Source of the DNA: JABDJZ01 sp047619685
GTDB lineage: Bacteria; Bacteroidota; Rhodothermia; Rhodothermales; UBA10348
NCBI GenBank assembly: GCA_047619685.1
Contig: JBLHLC010000057.1
Location: 1-20,099 of the forward strand
Direction: 5' to 3'
Length of the DNA stretch: 20,099 bases
Shown: positions 6,759 through 15,743 of the stretch, piece after piece
Layout of the letters: the number at the start of each line of letters is the position of its first letter
How positions within the stretch are numbered: the stretch's first letter is position 1
The notes under the pieces: model-generated
Databases searched by the model: none
Seen by the model: only the letters and a program-made list of their open reading frames with translations
What the model was told of the DNA's origin: nothing
Program-made: the position numbers and the translations under genes

Positions 6759-9443
6759 ATGTGTTTGCGATTTCAGTTGACCGGGAAGCTGTTCTTTCGG
6801 GGCGTGGTGATGGGGACCTGTGTGATGGTTCTGGCGGCGACCCTGGCCATCAGCGCCACAGGCCAATCAGCCCTTGGTGGCGCCCAGACCATCTTCCCGG
6901 AGGACGACGACGTGCCTATGCACGTTGACGGAGAGGGTGTTATGCGCTGGACCGAGACCGGTCTGGAGGTGGCGTTGTTTGGCGTCAACTACGCAACACC
7001 TTTCGCATTCGGATTCCGCGCGCACGGCTACGTCGGTGCCGATCGAAAACGGGCCATGGACGCCGACGTTGCCCATATGGCGCGGCTTGGGCTGGACGCG
7101 TTCCGGGTCCATATGTGGGACCGCCAGATCACGGACAAGGGTGGCAACCTGATTCAGAACGACCACCTGGACCTGCTGGACTACCTCTTGGCAAAACTGG
7201 CGGAGCACAACATCCGCTCCATACTCACACCAATTGCGTGGTGGCCGCCTGGATATCCCGAACCCGCGGCGGCAGACGGTGGGATCTCGGACTTCTACTC
7301 CAAGGGAGAGATGACCACCAGTCCAGAGGCGCTCTCTGCGCAGGTGAACTACTTGCGCCAGTTCATCGCGCATGTCAATCCCTACACCGGTTACAGCTAC
7401 GGGAGCGATCCGAGCATCATTGCGGTCGAACTCTTCAACGAACCGGATCATCCCGGGACGTCCGCCCAGACCACCCGCTTCATCACCACGCTGGCGCAAA
7501 CCCTCCGTGCCGCGGGTTATGCCAAACCCATTTTCTACAACATCAGCCAGGGCTATTCGGACGATCACGGCCACGCGGTCTGTGCTGCGGAAATACAGGG
7601 CGTTGCCGGGCAGTGGTATCCGGCGGGGTTGGTTCGCGGCAATGCCATTGGCGGAAATATGCTGCCCAATGTGGACCGCTACACGATCCCGTGGGATGCC
7701 TTTCCGGAGTGCAAGGGCAAGGCGCGGATGGTGTACGAGTTCGATGCGGCAGACGTGGCCGGCGCCTACATGTATCCGGCTATGGCGAGGAGTTTTCGCG
7801 GTGCCGGGTTCCAGTGGGCCACGCAGTTCGCGTACGACGCGCTCGCCATCGCGCACACCAATTCGGACTACCAAACCCATTTCTTGAACCTGGTCTACAC
7901 GCCGTCCAAGGCCATCAGCTTCATGATTGCCGGCGAGGTCTTTCGCCAGACAGAGCGCGGCAGCGTGTTCGGCGTCTACCCGGAGTCAGGGCAATTCGGA
8001 CCGTTCAGGGTCAGCTACGAGGAGAACCTGAGCGAGATGGCGGCTGATACCGCCTTCTTCTATTCCGGATCGACCACCACGACACCTCCCAACGCGCAGG
8101 CGCTGCGACACGTGGCGGGGACCGGGGCCTCATCCGTCATCCGGTATGACGGGTCTGGGAGCTACTTTCTGGACCGAATCGAACCGGGCGCGTGGCGGCT
8201 TGAGGTCTACCCCGATGTTGTCCAGGTAGAAGATCCCTTTTCCCGGCCCTCCATGTCTCGTCAGGCGGTGCATGTTCTGTGGCAAGACCGCGTGATGGCG
8301 ATTGACCTGCCCGATCTGGGAATGAGCTTCGGGATACTCCCGGTCAATGACGGTAACAAGCACGCCCCCGCCGTTCGGGATGGCATGTTCACCGTGCGGC
8401 CGGGCATTTATGTCCTGGCCAGACAGCGGGATTCCGTCGACGCGGCGGCATTGAATCTTCGGGCGAGTGGCCGTGACAAGTTTTACGCCCCGCCCACCTC
8501 GCTCCAATCGACCGTCGTCCTCCACGAGGCGCCTTCCGAAATTCCCGCCGGCACCCCCTTTGAGATCAGGGCAGACGTGGTGTCCCGCCAGCCCGTGGAT
8601 TCCGTGGCTGTTTTTTTCCGGAGGGTGGGCCGCGGACGACCCATGACTCTCCCCATGAAACGGGTGTCTGGCTCCGGTTTTGCAGTCATCGTGCCTGCAA
8701 GCGCCCTGCGGCCCGGACTGGCGGAGTACGCGATTGTGGTCTATCAGGGATCCGGAGCCAAAACCTTCCCAGGAGCTAGCCCGGGACATCCGTACCAATG
8801 GGATTTCACGGGCGGTCCGTTTTGGACTTCGATGCTGGTTGCGCCGGGCTCGCCCCTGGTTCTGTTTGACGCCCGCCGTGACCAGGATTTGATACTCTAC
8901 CCACATCAGTGGGGGTATGTACCCTTCCGAACCGATCTGGACGCGGGTAGCGAGGCCGATCGACTTTCGCTCAGCGCGACGGTCCTGGATCTCACACCTG
9001 CGCCCCACAACTTGACGCTCCGCGCCAACCTCCAGAGTCAGGTGGCCCTCAGAACCGGCCCCTTCGATGGGCAGGACGTCTTGGTTATTCGGGCCCGTTC
9101 AGCCACGGAAAATGCCGGCCGATTGGAAATGGCGCTGGTGCAACGGGACGGGACCGCGTGGGCGACCGAGCTGACGCTTACCACCGCCTGGGAGGACTTT
9201 GTCGTACCCGTCTCGCAGCTCAAGCGCACTTCTCTCGCACTGCTGCCCCGACCCTATCCCCAGTTTCTACCGGACAGGATTTGGGCCGCGACGACTGCGT
9301 CTGGACCCGACATTCAGCAGCTGGATGGCGTCCAGTTTGCCCTCCTGGCCAGGCAGTTCCCTGGGTCAGAGACCGTCCCGCACGGATTCCAGGTCGAGCG
9401 CGTCACGCTCCGCCGCCGTAGAATGGCGTGCGCCACTTGTTGA
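6759..9443 (+). CDS. secreted multidomain clan GH-A (GH5-like) glycosidase
   Basis: An 894-residue secreted protein. The start ATG at 6759 gives a signal peptide (basic MCLRFQLTGK, hydrophobic GTCVMVLAATLAISATG); an ATG at 6810 is an alternative, and the open frame further upstream overlaps pgsA. Residues 70-400 form a (beta/alpha)8-type hydrolase: GVNYATPF, MARLGLDAFRVHMWD, then VELFNEPDHPG with probable acid/base Glu228, and RMVYEFDA with probable nucleophile Glu327. These fit clan GH-A retaining enzymes; the exact family and substrate are not recognisable. A beta-sandwich region follows (about 440-555), then an Ig/Fn3-like domain (583-665) and a C-terminal jelly-roll, possibly carbohydrate-binding (about 690-883). 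The last 11 residues come from a repeat fragment. It is convergent with the amylase gene, 8 bases away. Confidence 0.8.
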   Translation: MCLRFQLTGKLFFRGVVMGTCVMVLAATLAISATGQSALGGAQTIFPEDDDVPMHVDGEGVMRWTETGLEVALFGVNYATPFAFGFRAHGYVGADRKRAMDADVAHMARLGLDAFRVHMWDRQITDKGGNLIQNDHLDLLDYLLAKLAEHNIRSILTPIAWWPPGYPEPAAADGGISDFYSKGEMTTSPEALSAQVNYLRQFIAHVNPYTGYSYGSDPSIIAVELFNEPDHPGTSAQTTRFITTLAQTLRAAGYAKPIFYNISQGYSDDHGHAVCAAEIQGVAGQWYPAGLVRGNAIGGNMLPNVDRYTIPWDAFPECKGKARMVYEFDAADVAGAYMYPAMARSFRGAGFQWATQFAYDALAIAHTNSDYQTHFLNLVYTPSKAISFMIAGEVFRQTERGSVFGVYPESGQFGPFRVSYEENLSEMAADTAFFYSGSTTTTPPNAQALRHVAGTGASSVIRYDGSGSYFLDRIEPGAWRLEVYPDVVQVEDPFSRPSMSRQAVHVLWQDRVMAIDLPDLGMSFGILPVNDGNKHAPAVRDGMFTVRPGIYVLARQRDSVDAAALNLRASGRDKFYAPPTSLQSTVVLHEAPSEIPAGTPFEIRADVVSRQPVDSVAVFFRRVGRGRPMTLPMKRVSGSGFAVIVPASALRPGLAEYAIVVYQGSGAKTFPGASPGHPYQWDFTGGPFWTSMLVAPGSPLVLFDARRDQDLILYPHQWGYVPFRTDLDAGSEADRLSLSATVLDLTPAPHNLTLRANLQSQVALRTGPFDGQDVLVIRARSATENAGRLEMALVQRDGTAWATELTLTTAWEDFVVPVSQLKRTSLALLPRPYPQFLPDRIWAATTASGPDIQQLDGVQFALLARQFPGSETVPHGFQVERVTLRRRRMACATC

Positions 9444-9454
9444 ACAGCCTCCTA
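9409..9454. repeat. truncated second copy of the palindromic element (right arm)
   Basis: Positions 9409-9441 are identical over 33 bases to 121-153, and the match continues with a few substitutions to the CTA at 9452-9454. Only the right arm is present; no left arm was found in the preceding coding sequence, so the long hairpin cannot form. The fragment supplies the last 11 codons and the TGA of the plus-strand glycosidase and, on the other strand, the TAG of the amylase gene, at the same position as the TAG of the MoxR gene in the full copy. Confidence 0.85.
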
Positions 9455-10945
9455 AAGCGCCTGCGCCTCCGTGTGGATGGCGGCAACCCCGTGTGGCGGA
9501 ACCGTGGCCGATACCATGCCCGCGTCCACCCGAATCTTGCCGCCGGCACAGGTCCCGTCGGCATTCGGTGAACCGTCGGCCACATTGCAGTAGGACGTTC
9601 CTGGCAGGCCGGTCTGATGGACCACCTCCCACGGCTCGTCTGAACGATTGAAAGCTATCCAGCCGCGGTCTCCCCTCACAAACGCCACCCGGTCCCGACC
9701 TTCCGATTGCACTCTGGTCAGCGGCTGAGCCTCGGTTACGGACTGGAATCCCACCATCCCCAGAACCAACGGCCAGCGGTGCTCACAAACCCACTCGTCA
9801 CCGCACCCGACACCGGCCCCGCCGCTGACGGCAAGGATGTCCTCGGTGCCTGGCGCAGTGGGCGGTCCGATCGAGGTATCGTCAAATGCAAAGCTGGACA
9901 TCACCCGGGGCCGGCCGAAAGGGACCGCCAACATCATCGCGACGGCCAGCGGATACTCTGGGTCCTTGTATGTGAGGATGCCGTGCCCATGGCGCTGGGT
10001 GTCGTGGTTGTCCACAAAGACCACCGCCGCCTGACTCAGGTAGTTGGGGCTCTCCCAGAAACTGGCCTCGACCAGATCCCCAAGGCTGCCGTCACGCATA
10101 CCGTCAGACAGTTCCGCGCCAAAACTGAAGTCCGTGACAGCACCCGTCTCGCGGTATCTGGGTGCGGCCGCGTCCTGCGTCACTTCCTGATAGACGTACC
10201 CCTTCCACGCAGCCTTGTCCAGAATCGCAGCGATGTCCGTGACCGCCATGTGGCGTGCTGCGTCAATCCGGATTCCTGCCACACCGACCGAAGCCAAGTC
10301 CGCCAGGTATTCGGCAAGAGATGACCGGACCTTTTCGCTGCCCGAATTCAGATCCGCCAGATCCAGGAGTTCACAATTCTCGGCCTGCTCGCGGTTGTCG
10401 TAGTCTGCGATGTCGTCGCCAGGCGTGAGGCCACAGTGGTGAAAATCGGCCGGTTCGTACAGGCCCGGGTACGTGTAGGCAGAAATCTGCGTGCCGGCCG
10501 TGCCACGGGCTGAGAACTGCCTGTCCGGATGCTGGAGGTCGGCGTCCGCCATGTGGTTGATCACCGCGTCCACGTAGACATCCACGCCTGCGCGGGTGCA
10601 CTGGGCCACCATCTCCGCAAAATCGGCGCGACTCCCACTCCTGGTCTCCAGCAGATAGGACACCGGCTGGTATCGCTCCCACCACGGACGTCCCCCGACA
10701 ACGTGGTTCTCCGAAGGCGGCGAGACCTGGACGGCCGCAAAAGCAGCAGGGCCCAGGACGGTCTCACACTCCTGGCCAATGTCGTCCCAACGCCACTCGA
10801 AGAGATGCACAATGACGCCCTCGCCGATGGCGGTGGCAGGAAGTGCTTTGGCCGATGTTTCCGGCGCGGACTCGTCATTTGCCTGCGGACTGGCGCAAGC
10901 GGCCAGGCCCAGAACGGATACCAACAGAACCAGTAATCTCGACAT
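9452..10945 (-). CDS. animal-type GH13 alpha-amylase lipoprotein
   Basis: A 497-residue endo-acting alpha-1,4-glucan hydrolase closely resembling animal and related bacterial alpha-amylases (GH13_24/GH13_32 type): VHLFEWRWDDIGQECE, VQVSPPSEN, RPWWERYQPVSY, VYVDAVINHM and a C-terminal beta domain with WVCEHRW. Catalytic residues are Asp228 (GIRIDAARH), Glu254 (VYQE) and Asp315 (VDNHD). The signal peptide ends in the lipobox LAAC with Cys17, so it is a lipoprotein. Two chloride ligands (Arg226, Asn313) are kept, but the third, an Arg or Lys in chloride-activated enzymes, appears as Ala353 in MSSFAF, suggesting chloride independence. The ATG follows the GH53-like stop by two bases with AGAGGG 8 bases upstream. 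Its TAG lies in the repeat fragment. Confidence 0.95.
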   Translation of the reverse strand: MSRLLVLLVSVLGLAACASPQANDESAPETSAKALPATAIGEGVIVHLFEWRWDDIGQECETVLGPAAFAAVQVSPPSENHVVGGRPWWERYQPVSYLLETRSGSRADFAEMVAQCTRAGVDVYVDAVINHMADADLQHPDRQFSARGTAGTQISAYTYPGLYEPADFHHCGLTPGDDIADYDNREQAENCELLDLADLNSGSEKVRSSLAEYLADLASVGVAGIRIDAARHMAVTDIAAILDKAAWKGYVYQEVTQDAAAPRYRETGAVTDFSFGAELSDGMRDGSLGDLVEASFWESPNYLSQAAVVFVDNHDTQRHGHGILTYKDPEYPLAVAMMLAVPFGRPRVMSSFAFDDTSIGPPTAPGTEDILAVSGGAGVGCGDEWVCEHRWPLVLGMVGFQSVTEAQPLTRVQSEGRDRVAFVRGDRGWIAFNRSDEPWEVVHQTGLPGTSYCNVADGSPNADGTCAGGKIRVDAGMVSATVPPHGVAAIHTEAQAL

Positions 10946-10947
10946 AG

Positions 10948-12402
10948 TTATCGCCCTCTAACCAATAGCGTGTGTGCCTTCCGACCGTCTCGGTAGTCCA
11001 CACGAAGAAGATAAATCCCCGGCGCCCATCCTGCCGTTTGAAGCGTCCGACGATCCGTGCCCCCCAGGGCGATGGTCTCCAGCCTTCGCCCGTCAACAGA
11101 CCACACGGTCAACCGCGCCGCGGTGGCCGGAATCCGGGCAAGTTCCACGGAATCCAGCGCTGGCTGGGGGTAGACATCCATCTCCCAGTCCGGGATCTGG
11201 AGTTCAACTTGTGTCCCCGAGTATGGTCCGGAGAGCCAGTCCATTCCATCGTGAACGGCATTCTGGAAATTCCAGAACGCCTTGTTCTCCCATGAGGACC
11301 CGCGACCATATTGGTCAGGATAGATATAGCAGTCCGACCCCACCCAATCCCCACCCCAGTAAATCGTGCCCAGGCCGCCACCTGCCAATAGATCCACCGT
11401 GATATCGTGCAGGTAGGATCGCTGGGTTACCGGCGAAGGCGGGTTTGGGTATCCGCTCGGGATGTTACCCGTCCCAAGGACATTTACGTGGTTGTCAGAG
11501 AAGCCCGAGGACCAGAGTTGTGCGGTCTCCAGAATCATCAAATCCTTGCCGTGGGTGTTCCGCAACCACGTTGCCATGGCGCCCCACGACCTGAACGTGC
11601 CCATTGAGTGCCATTCGTGGTAGAAGGACATCCCCATGACATCGAAGTCCAGCCCGGGGTGTGCGCCCATCCACCAGGACAGGTTGCTTGGGCTGAAGAT
11701 GTGCATGGCAACCTGTATGTCCACACTCCTGGCGGCCGCCAGGTCCCGGACGGCCTGTGCAGCCGCATTCAGAATCCGCACCTTGCGGCCGGCATCAAAG
11801 GCCGCCAGCTGGCTCTCTGCCACGTTGGGCTCCATGAAGCGCCAGTTGATCTCGTTTCCGATTGCCACGAAGGTCGGGATGACCCCGGCATCGGCGAGTT
11901 CAGTCAGCTGCCGGTACGTGTAGGCATACATGGAGTCTAGGAGCGCTGCTTCGTCGGAGGCCAGGGCCCGCCAGGCAGGCGGCGCGGCGTAGGGGTTTCT
12001 TTTGGCCGCCCCGTTGTCGGCGTAGCTGTCGTAGGCGATGGTCAGGAACGTGGCCATTCCCTGGTCCTGCCCGCGCCGGAGGGTTTCCATGACGCGCTCC
12101 GGACTACCCCAGTCGGGATCCGGTCTTCCCGAGGTAAACCCGTTTCCGAAGGGGCTCATATGGAGGGCGGCCCGAACGATATTCCCGCCGTGGTCAGACA
12201 ATGACTGGAACGGATCGGTAGGCGCACCGCCATCGGTGTACTGCACCCCACAAACCTCTTCCAGGTACCCGGCGAAGTACATGCTGGAGCCCACATACAC
12301 CTGAGCCCGGGCCTCGGAGCCCAGGGCAACCAAACCCACCAGAAGTGCTATGGCGATGGGCCTAGTGATGGAGCGCACCGACTCCAGCTTCTTCCTCCTC
12401 AT
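10948..12402 (-). CDS. divergent GH53-like secreted glycosidase with T9SS-type tail
   Basis: A 484-residue secreted protein resembling GH53 endo-beta-1,4-galactanase. With the ATG at 12402, the N-terminus MRRKKLES and a hydrophobic stretch ending SEARAQ form a signal peptide; a GTG at 12378 is the alternative. The GH-A catalytic pair is probable acid/base Glu184 in VAIGNEINW and probable nucleophile Glu292 in ILETAQLW. Order and spacing match GH53, but hallmark segments differ: the LDFHYSDxWADPG motif reads LTIAYDSYADNG, and ETAY reads ETAQ. The substrate is thus uncertain. The last 75 residues (VYPQPALDSVEL, then GIYLLRVDYRDGRKAHTLLV) look like a short T9SS type A sorting domain lacking the usual PNPFNP. 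It overlaps the permease gene by about 41 bases and precedes the amylase by two. Confidence 0.75.
   Translation of the reverse strand: MRRKKLESVRSITRPIAIALLVGLVALGSEARAQVYVGSSMYFAGYLEEVCGVQYTDGGAPTDPFQSLSDHGGNIVRAALHMSPFGNGFTSGRPDPDWGSPERVMETLRRGQDQGMATFLTIAYDSYADNGAAKRNPYAAPPAWRALASDEAALLDSMYAYTYRQLTELADAGVIPTFVAIGNEINWRFMEPNVAESQLAAFDAGRKVRILNAAAQAVRDLAAARSVDIQVAMHIFSPSNLSWWMGAHPGLDFDVMGMSFYHEWHSMGTFRSWGAMATWLRNTHGKDLMILETAQLWSSGFSDNHVNVLGTGNIPSGYPNPPSPVTQRSYLHDITVDLLAGGGLGTIYWGGDWVGSDCYIYPDQYGRGSSWENKAFWNFQNAVHDGMDWLSGPYSGTQVELQIPDWEMDVYPQPALDSVELARIPATAARLTVWSVDGRRLETIALGGTDRRTLQTAGWAPGIYLLRVDYRDGRKAHTLLVRGR
10952..10959 (-). promoter_or_regulatory. ribosome binding site of the amylase gene
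   Basis: AGAGGGCG on the minus strand overlaps the last codons of the GH53-like gene and places AGAGGG 8 bases before the amylase ATG. It supports the chosen start and translational coupling; most other genes in the window lack such a clear site. Confidence 0.6.
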
Positions 12403-13819
12403 TCTCACGAACCAGCAACCACGCCAGGGCGGAAACCAGGAGGGTGCCGGCGCAGATCATGAACACCAGCGTTTTGTTGGGCGCCACATTGAGCGCGGCA
12501 CCTACCCCGAGGCTCGCCACCAGTTGGGGTAGCACCACCGACAGATTGAAGAGGCCCATGTAGAGCCCCATCCGGGACTGGTCAACCTTGACGGACATGA
12601 TGGCGAACGGGAGGCTCACGGTGGCGCCCCATCCAATCCCCGCAACCGCCATGAGCAGATAGATCACCGTCGCCGATGTCCCCACCAGCGCTATGGCCAG
12701 AAAGGCACCCGCCATCACAAACATCGATAACATGTGCGTGCGGACTCTTCCGATTCGCTCCGTAATGGGCTCGAGCAGGAGTACCGGGACCAGCGCACCC
12801 ACGGCATTGAGAATCAGGAAACTGATGGACACAACCCGACCCATGTCCATGTCATCCAGCCCCGGCATGCGATACTGGACAAAAGCGAACATGTAGATGA
12901 ACATGGTCTGGATGCCAATCCAGGTGAAGGAATGCGCGGCGAGCACCTTCTTGAAACCGATCATGCCCGCCTCCTCTCTGGATTTCCCGACCTCCGATTT
13001 CAGAAGTGACTCCAGCATGAGCGCCGCTGTCAGGACAAGACAAGCTATCTCAACCCAGTATCCCGCCACGTCAATCTCCGCGAGCCGGACAGTCATCCCG
13101 TACACGGCGTACACCATGAAGCCCCACAGGGGACGGATTGACTGGAGTATTTGCGCCACAGAGAAACCGCCCAGACCCTCGTCCGCGTCTTCCCCATCGC
13201 CCGAAAGACTCTTTGGCTCCTCGATAAAAAACGGAGGTACCAGCGAGAAGAGAAGGACAAGCCCAACGCCTACATAGATCAGTAGATAGTTGCTCCAGAT
13301 GGCACCGATGGCATAGGCTAGCACGCCGAACGTGCCGGAAACCATCTGCATCCAGGTGTATCCCTTCGTGCGGGCCACGCCCTCCGGCGTCACGTCCGCG
13401 ATCACAGACCGGGTCGGGTTGAAGCTCACGTTTATGGCCAGATCCAGCGTGAGCGCGACTGCAATGGCGACACCCAGGACGCCATCAAACCCCATGGAAG
13501 CAGAGATGACGCCGATGTTGGGCAATGCCAACAACATCAGCGCCGCCACCACGCCGCCGATGAACATGAACGGGCGCCGTCGGCCGTTCCAGAACCAGAC
13601 CTTGTCGCTGATCACGCCCACCACAACCTGGCCCAGGATGCCGGCGATGGGACCGGCCGCCCAAACCAGGCCGATTTCGTCTATGGCGAGGCCGTATTTC
13701 GTGGCTAGAATCCAGCTCAGCGCCGAAATCTGGACGGAGAGCGCGAAGCCCATTGCCGTCGCGGGCAGACTGAGCAGGGCGTAGAAGGAATTGGTAAGTC
13801 GCTTCTGGATGTCAAGCAT
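12362..13819 (-). CDS. SLC45/GPH-type MFS sugar permease
   Basis: A 485-residue inner-membrane protein with about 12 hydrophobic segments. The stretch LVWAAGPIAGILGQVVVGVI followed by SDKVWFWNGRRRPF (71-84) matches the signature of the SLC45/sucrose-proton symporter branch of the major facilitator superfamily, which moves sucrose, maltose or related saccharides with protons or cations. A charged cytoplasmic loop (EEPKSLSGDGEDADEG) splits the two halves. The ATG at 13819 was chosen, 16 bases after the upstream GH13 stop; the frame extends to a TTG at 13864 inside that gene. Placement between amylase genes suggests that it imports maltose or maltodextrins. The family is well supported; the substrate is inferred. 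Confidence 0.85.
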   Translation of the reverse strand: MLDIQKRLTNSFYALLSLPATAMGFALSVQISALSWILATKYGLAIDEIGLVWAAGPIAGILGQVVVGVISDKVWFWNGRRRPFMFIGGVVAALMLLALPNIGVISASMGFDGVLGVAIAVALTLDLAINVSFNPTRSVIADVTPEGVARTKGYTWMQMVSGTFGVLAYAIGAIWSNYLLIYVGVGLVLLFSLVPPFFIEEPKSLSGDGEDADEGLGGFSVAQILQSIRPLWGFMVYAVYGMTVRLAEIDVAGYWVEIACLVLTAALMLESLLKSEVGKSREEAGMIGFKKVLAAHSFTWIGIQTMFIYMFAFVQYRMPGLDDMDMGRVVSISFLILNAVGALVPVLLLEPITERIGRVRTHMLSMFVMAGAFLAIALVGTSATVIYLLMAVAGIGWGATVSLPFAIMSVKVDQSRMGLYMGLFNLSVVLPQLVASLGVGAALNVAPNKTLVFMICAGTLLVSALAWLLVRENEEEEAGVGALHH

Positions 13820-13835
13820 CTGGTCGGGGATTTGG

Positions 13836-15743
13836 CTACTCGATTCCGGTTCGGATGAAGGCAACGCCGGTCAGGGCGGGAAGGGAGACGGACACCGTTC
13901 CATCGGATACGCTGATGACGGGGTCGGCCCCGGTGGTGAATACGGGATACAGGCCCTTCCCTCTCGAGAGCCCGGCATCGGCCTCGGAGAAACGAACCGT
14001 CTGTGGTCCATCGGACCGATTGAGGACCACCACCACCGCCTCCTCTTCGTGCTCGCGGGCAAAGGCCAGGGACTGCGCGGTGTCATCTGTCGCCAGGACG
14101 CGGAAGTCCCCTCGGTTCAGCGATGGATGGGACCGTCTCAGCGCAATAGCGGCTTTGTAGAAATCACTGACGACCGGATCGAAGCCAACGGCGATGGGTC
14201 GGGCCAGCGCACCCGTGCGCGGATGATGCCGCACTGCGTCGAAGTCCATGTCGCCCCACCACATCGGCTGCCTGTCGTCGGGGTCATCCGGGGACCACAT
14301 CCCCGCTTCCGTGCCGTAGTACACCATCGGCGCTCCCACGTAAGTCATCTGAAACAGGGTGACGAGTCTTTGGACGGTCCTGTCTCGGCCCGAAGGCGCC
14401 CTGATGGGGTAGGCAGCATCGGCAGCCGGAGTGCCCGTGTTTCCCCAGTCGTAATCAAACCAGAGCTCCCAGTCCTCGCGCTCGTAGGGGAGTTCTCGGC
14501 GCGCGTTGGAAATCATCGAGGCCACTCGATCCGTGTCGTGTGAGTCGATGAGGTTCTGCAGGGCGCGGGCCACCCCATCAGCATGGGCAAGGCGACGCGT
14601 GTTGAGCGCATCCACGAAGTCGGTGGGCTTCATTTTGCCGTCAATCAGGTATCCCTTGACGGGGAAGGCGAAGCCGAAGTAGTTCATTGTGGCCGAGAAT
14701 CCGCCTTCGACCAGGGTGCTGCTGGCATCCTCCCAGAGTTCGGCCACCGTGTAGGCCTGGGGATTGATTGAACGCACGTGGGCATTCCAGTCGGTCCAGA
14801 AACCAACGGGCACGTCTGCCACAACGTCCAGGCGCCAGCCGTCCACGCCGTCGCTTGGGTCGCCGTCGCCGTTCGGGTCCATCCACCTTTGCGTGGCGTC
14901 GAAGATGTATTTCTTGGGGCCTGGCTGGAGGTCGGTCCCGTCCTGGGTGTCGGCAAACTCGGGAAGGGGCCGGTGGTCCCACCAGCCCTGCCAGTCAAAC
15001 TCGCTCTCAGGCGTGGATGGGTCATCCCACTCCAGGACGGTGTACCAGTCCACATAGGGTGACTCACGCTGCCTCTCGTGCAGGTCACGAAAAGCAAAGA
15101 ACTCCTGGCCGGTGTGATTGAATACGCCGTCGATGACTATCCGAATACCACGGGTGTGGGCGTCGCCGACCATGACAAAAAAGAGCGAGTCCGCGGAGGT
15201 CATCCGCCACGTGGATGGGTCGGAAGTCTCTGTCTCCATCAGGGAGAAATCGCGATGCGGGTCCGGCCCGAAGTATGGGTCAATGTGGTGGTAGGTGTTC
15301 CCGTCGTACTTGTGCTCTGATCGGGCCCAAAAAAGTGGGTTGAAGTAGATGCCGTTGACCCCAAGACCCTGCAGATAGTCCAGCTTGTCGATCACCCCCT
15401 GAAGATCGCCGCCATACCTGCGCTGTCGGACAGTCCGGTAGTAGTCGTCCGACATCTCTTTCTCCCAATCTGCCCGGTCGTACCAGTCGGAAGTCCAGGG
15501 CGTGGTTGCCCAGGAATCCGGCACCGCGCGCACGTTTGGCAGCGAAGAGCGCGGCGGATCATTGGAGGGATCCCCGTTCCGAAAACGCTCGGGAAAGATC
15601 TGGTACCACACCATGTCCGCGGCCCACTCGGTCTCGCCGGCCAATGGGGTCGGAGGGGCAACATGATCTTCGTCTGGAGGGAGACAGCTACCCACCAGGA
15701 ATGCCGCACAGCCTATCAGGAAAGAGCGCTTGATCACGTTCAT
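13836..15743 (-). CDS. GH13 alpha-amylase family lipoprotein, cyclomaltodextrinase/neopullulanase-like
   Basis: A 635-residue GH13 enzyme. A basic N-terminus and hydrophobic core end at Cys20 (LVGSC), giving a probable lipoprotein, although Gly at -2 is less common in a lipobox. The catalytic domain starts DMVWYQIFPERFRNGDPSND and has all GH13 regions: region I DGVFNH (205-210), nucleophile Asp306 in DGWRLDVVAD, acid/base Glu335 in YTVAELWED, and Asp403 in LIDSHDTDR. The opening resembles cyclomaltodextrinase, neopullulanase and maltogenic amylase types, but the CBM34-like N-terminal domain typical of many of them is missing. It probably trims maltodextrins or cyclodextrins to short sugars in the periplasm or at a membrane surface. 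The start overlaps the upstream gene's stop as ATGA. Confidence 0.92.
   Translation of the reverse strand: MNVIKRSFLIGCAAFLVGSCLPPDEDHVAPPTPLAGETEWAADMVWYQIFPERFRNGDPSNDPPRSSLPNVRAVPDSWATTPWTSDWYDRADWEKEMSDDYYRTVRQRRYGGDLQGVIDKLDYLQGLGVNGIYFNPLFWARSEHKYDGNTYHHIDPYFGPDPHRDFSLMETETSDPSTWRMTSADSLFFVMVGDAHTRGIRIVIDGVFNHTGQEFFAFRDLHERQRESPYVDWYTVLEWDDPSTPESEFDWQGWWDHRPLPEFADTQDGTDLQPGPKKYIFDATQRWMDPNGDGDPSDGVDGWRLDVVADVPVGFWTDWNAHVRSINPQAYTVAELWEDASSTLVEGGFSATMNYFGFAFPVKGYLIDGKMKPTDFVDALNTRRLAHADGVARALQNLIDSHDTDRVASMISNARRELPYEREDWELWFDYDWGNTGTPAADAAYPIRAPSGRDRTVQRLVTLFQMTYVGAPMVYYGTEAGMWSPDDPDDRQPMWWGDMDFDAVRHHPRTGALARPIAVGFDPVVSDFYKAAIALRRSHPSLNRGDFRVLATDDTAQSLAFAREHEEEAVVVVLNRSDGPQTVRFSEADAGLSRGKGLYPVFTTGADPVISVSDGTVSVSLPALTGVAFIRTGIE

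Noticed and set aside
6867..7880. 337-codon minus-strand reading frame inside the GH-A gene
   Set aside because: It is a shadow of the real gene in high-G+C DNA, lacks domain motifs and covers the catalytic region of a well-supported enzyme.
8130..9008. 292-codon minus-strand reading frame
   Set aside because: Shadow frame antisense to the same glycosidase, with low-complexity basic composition and no recognisable motif.
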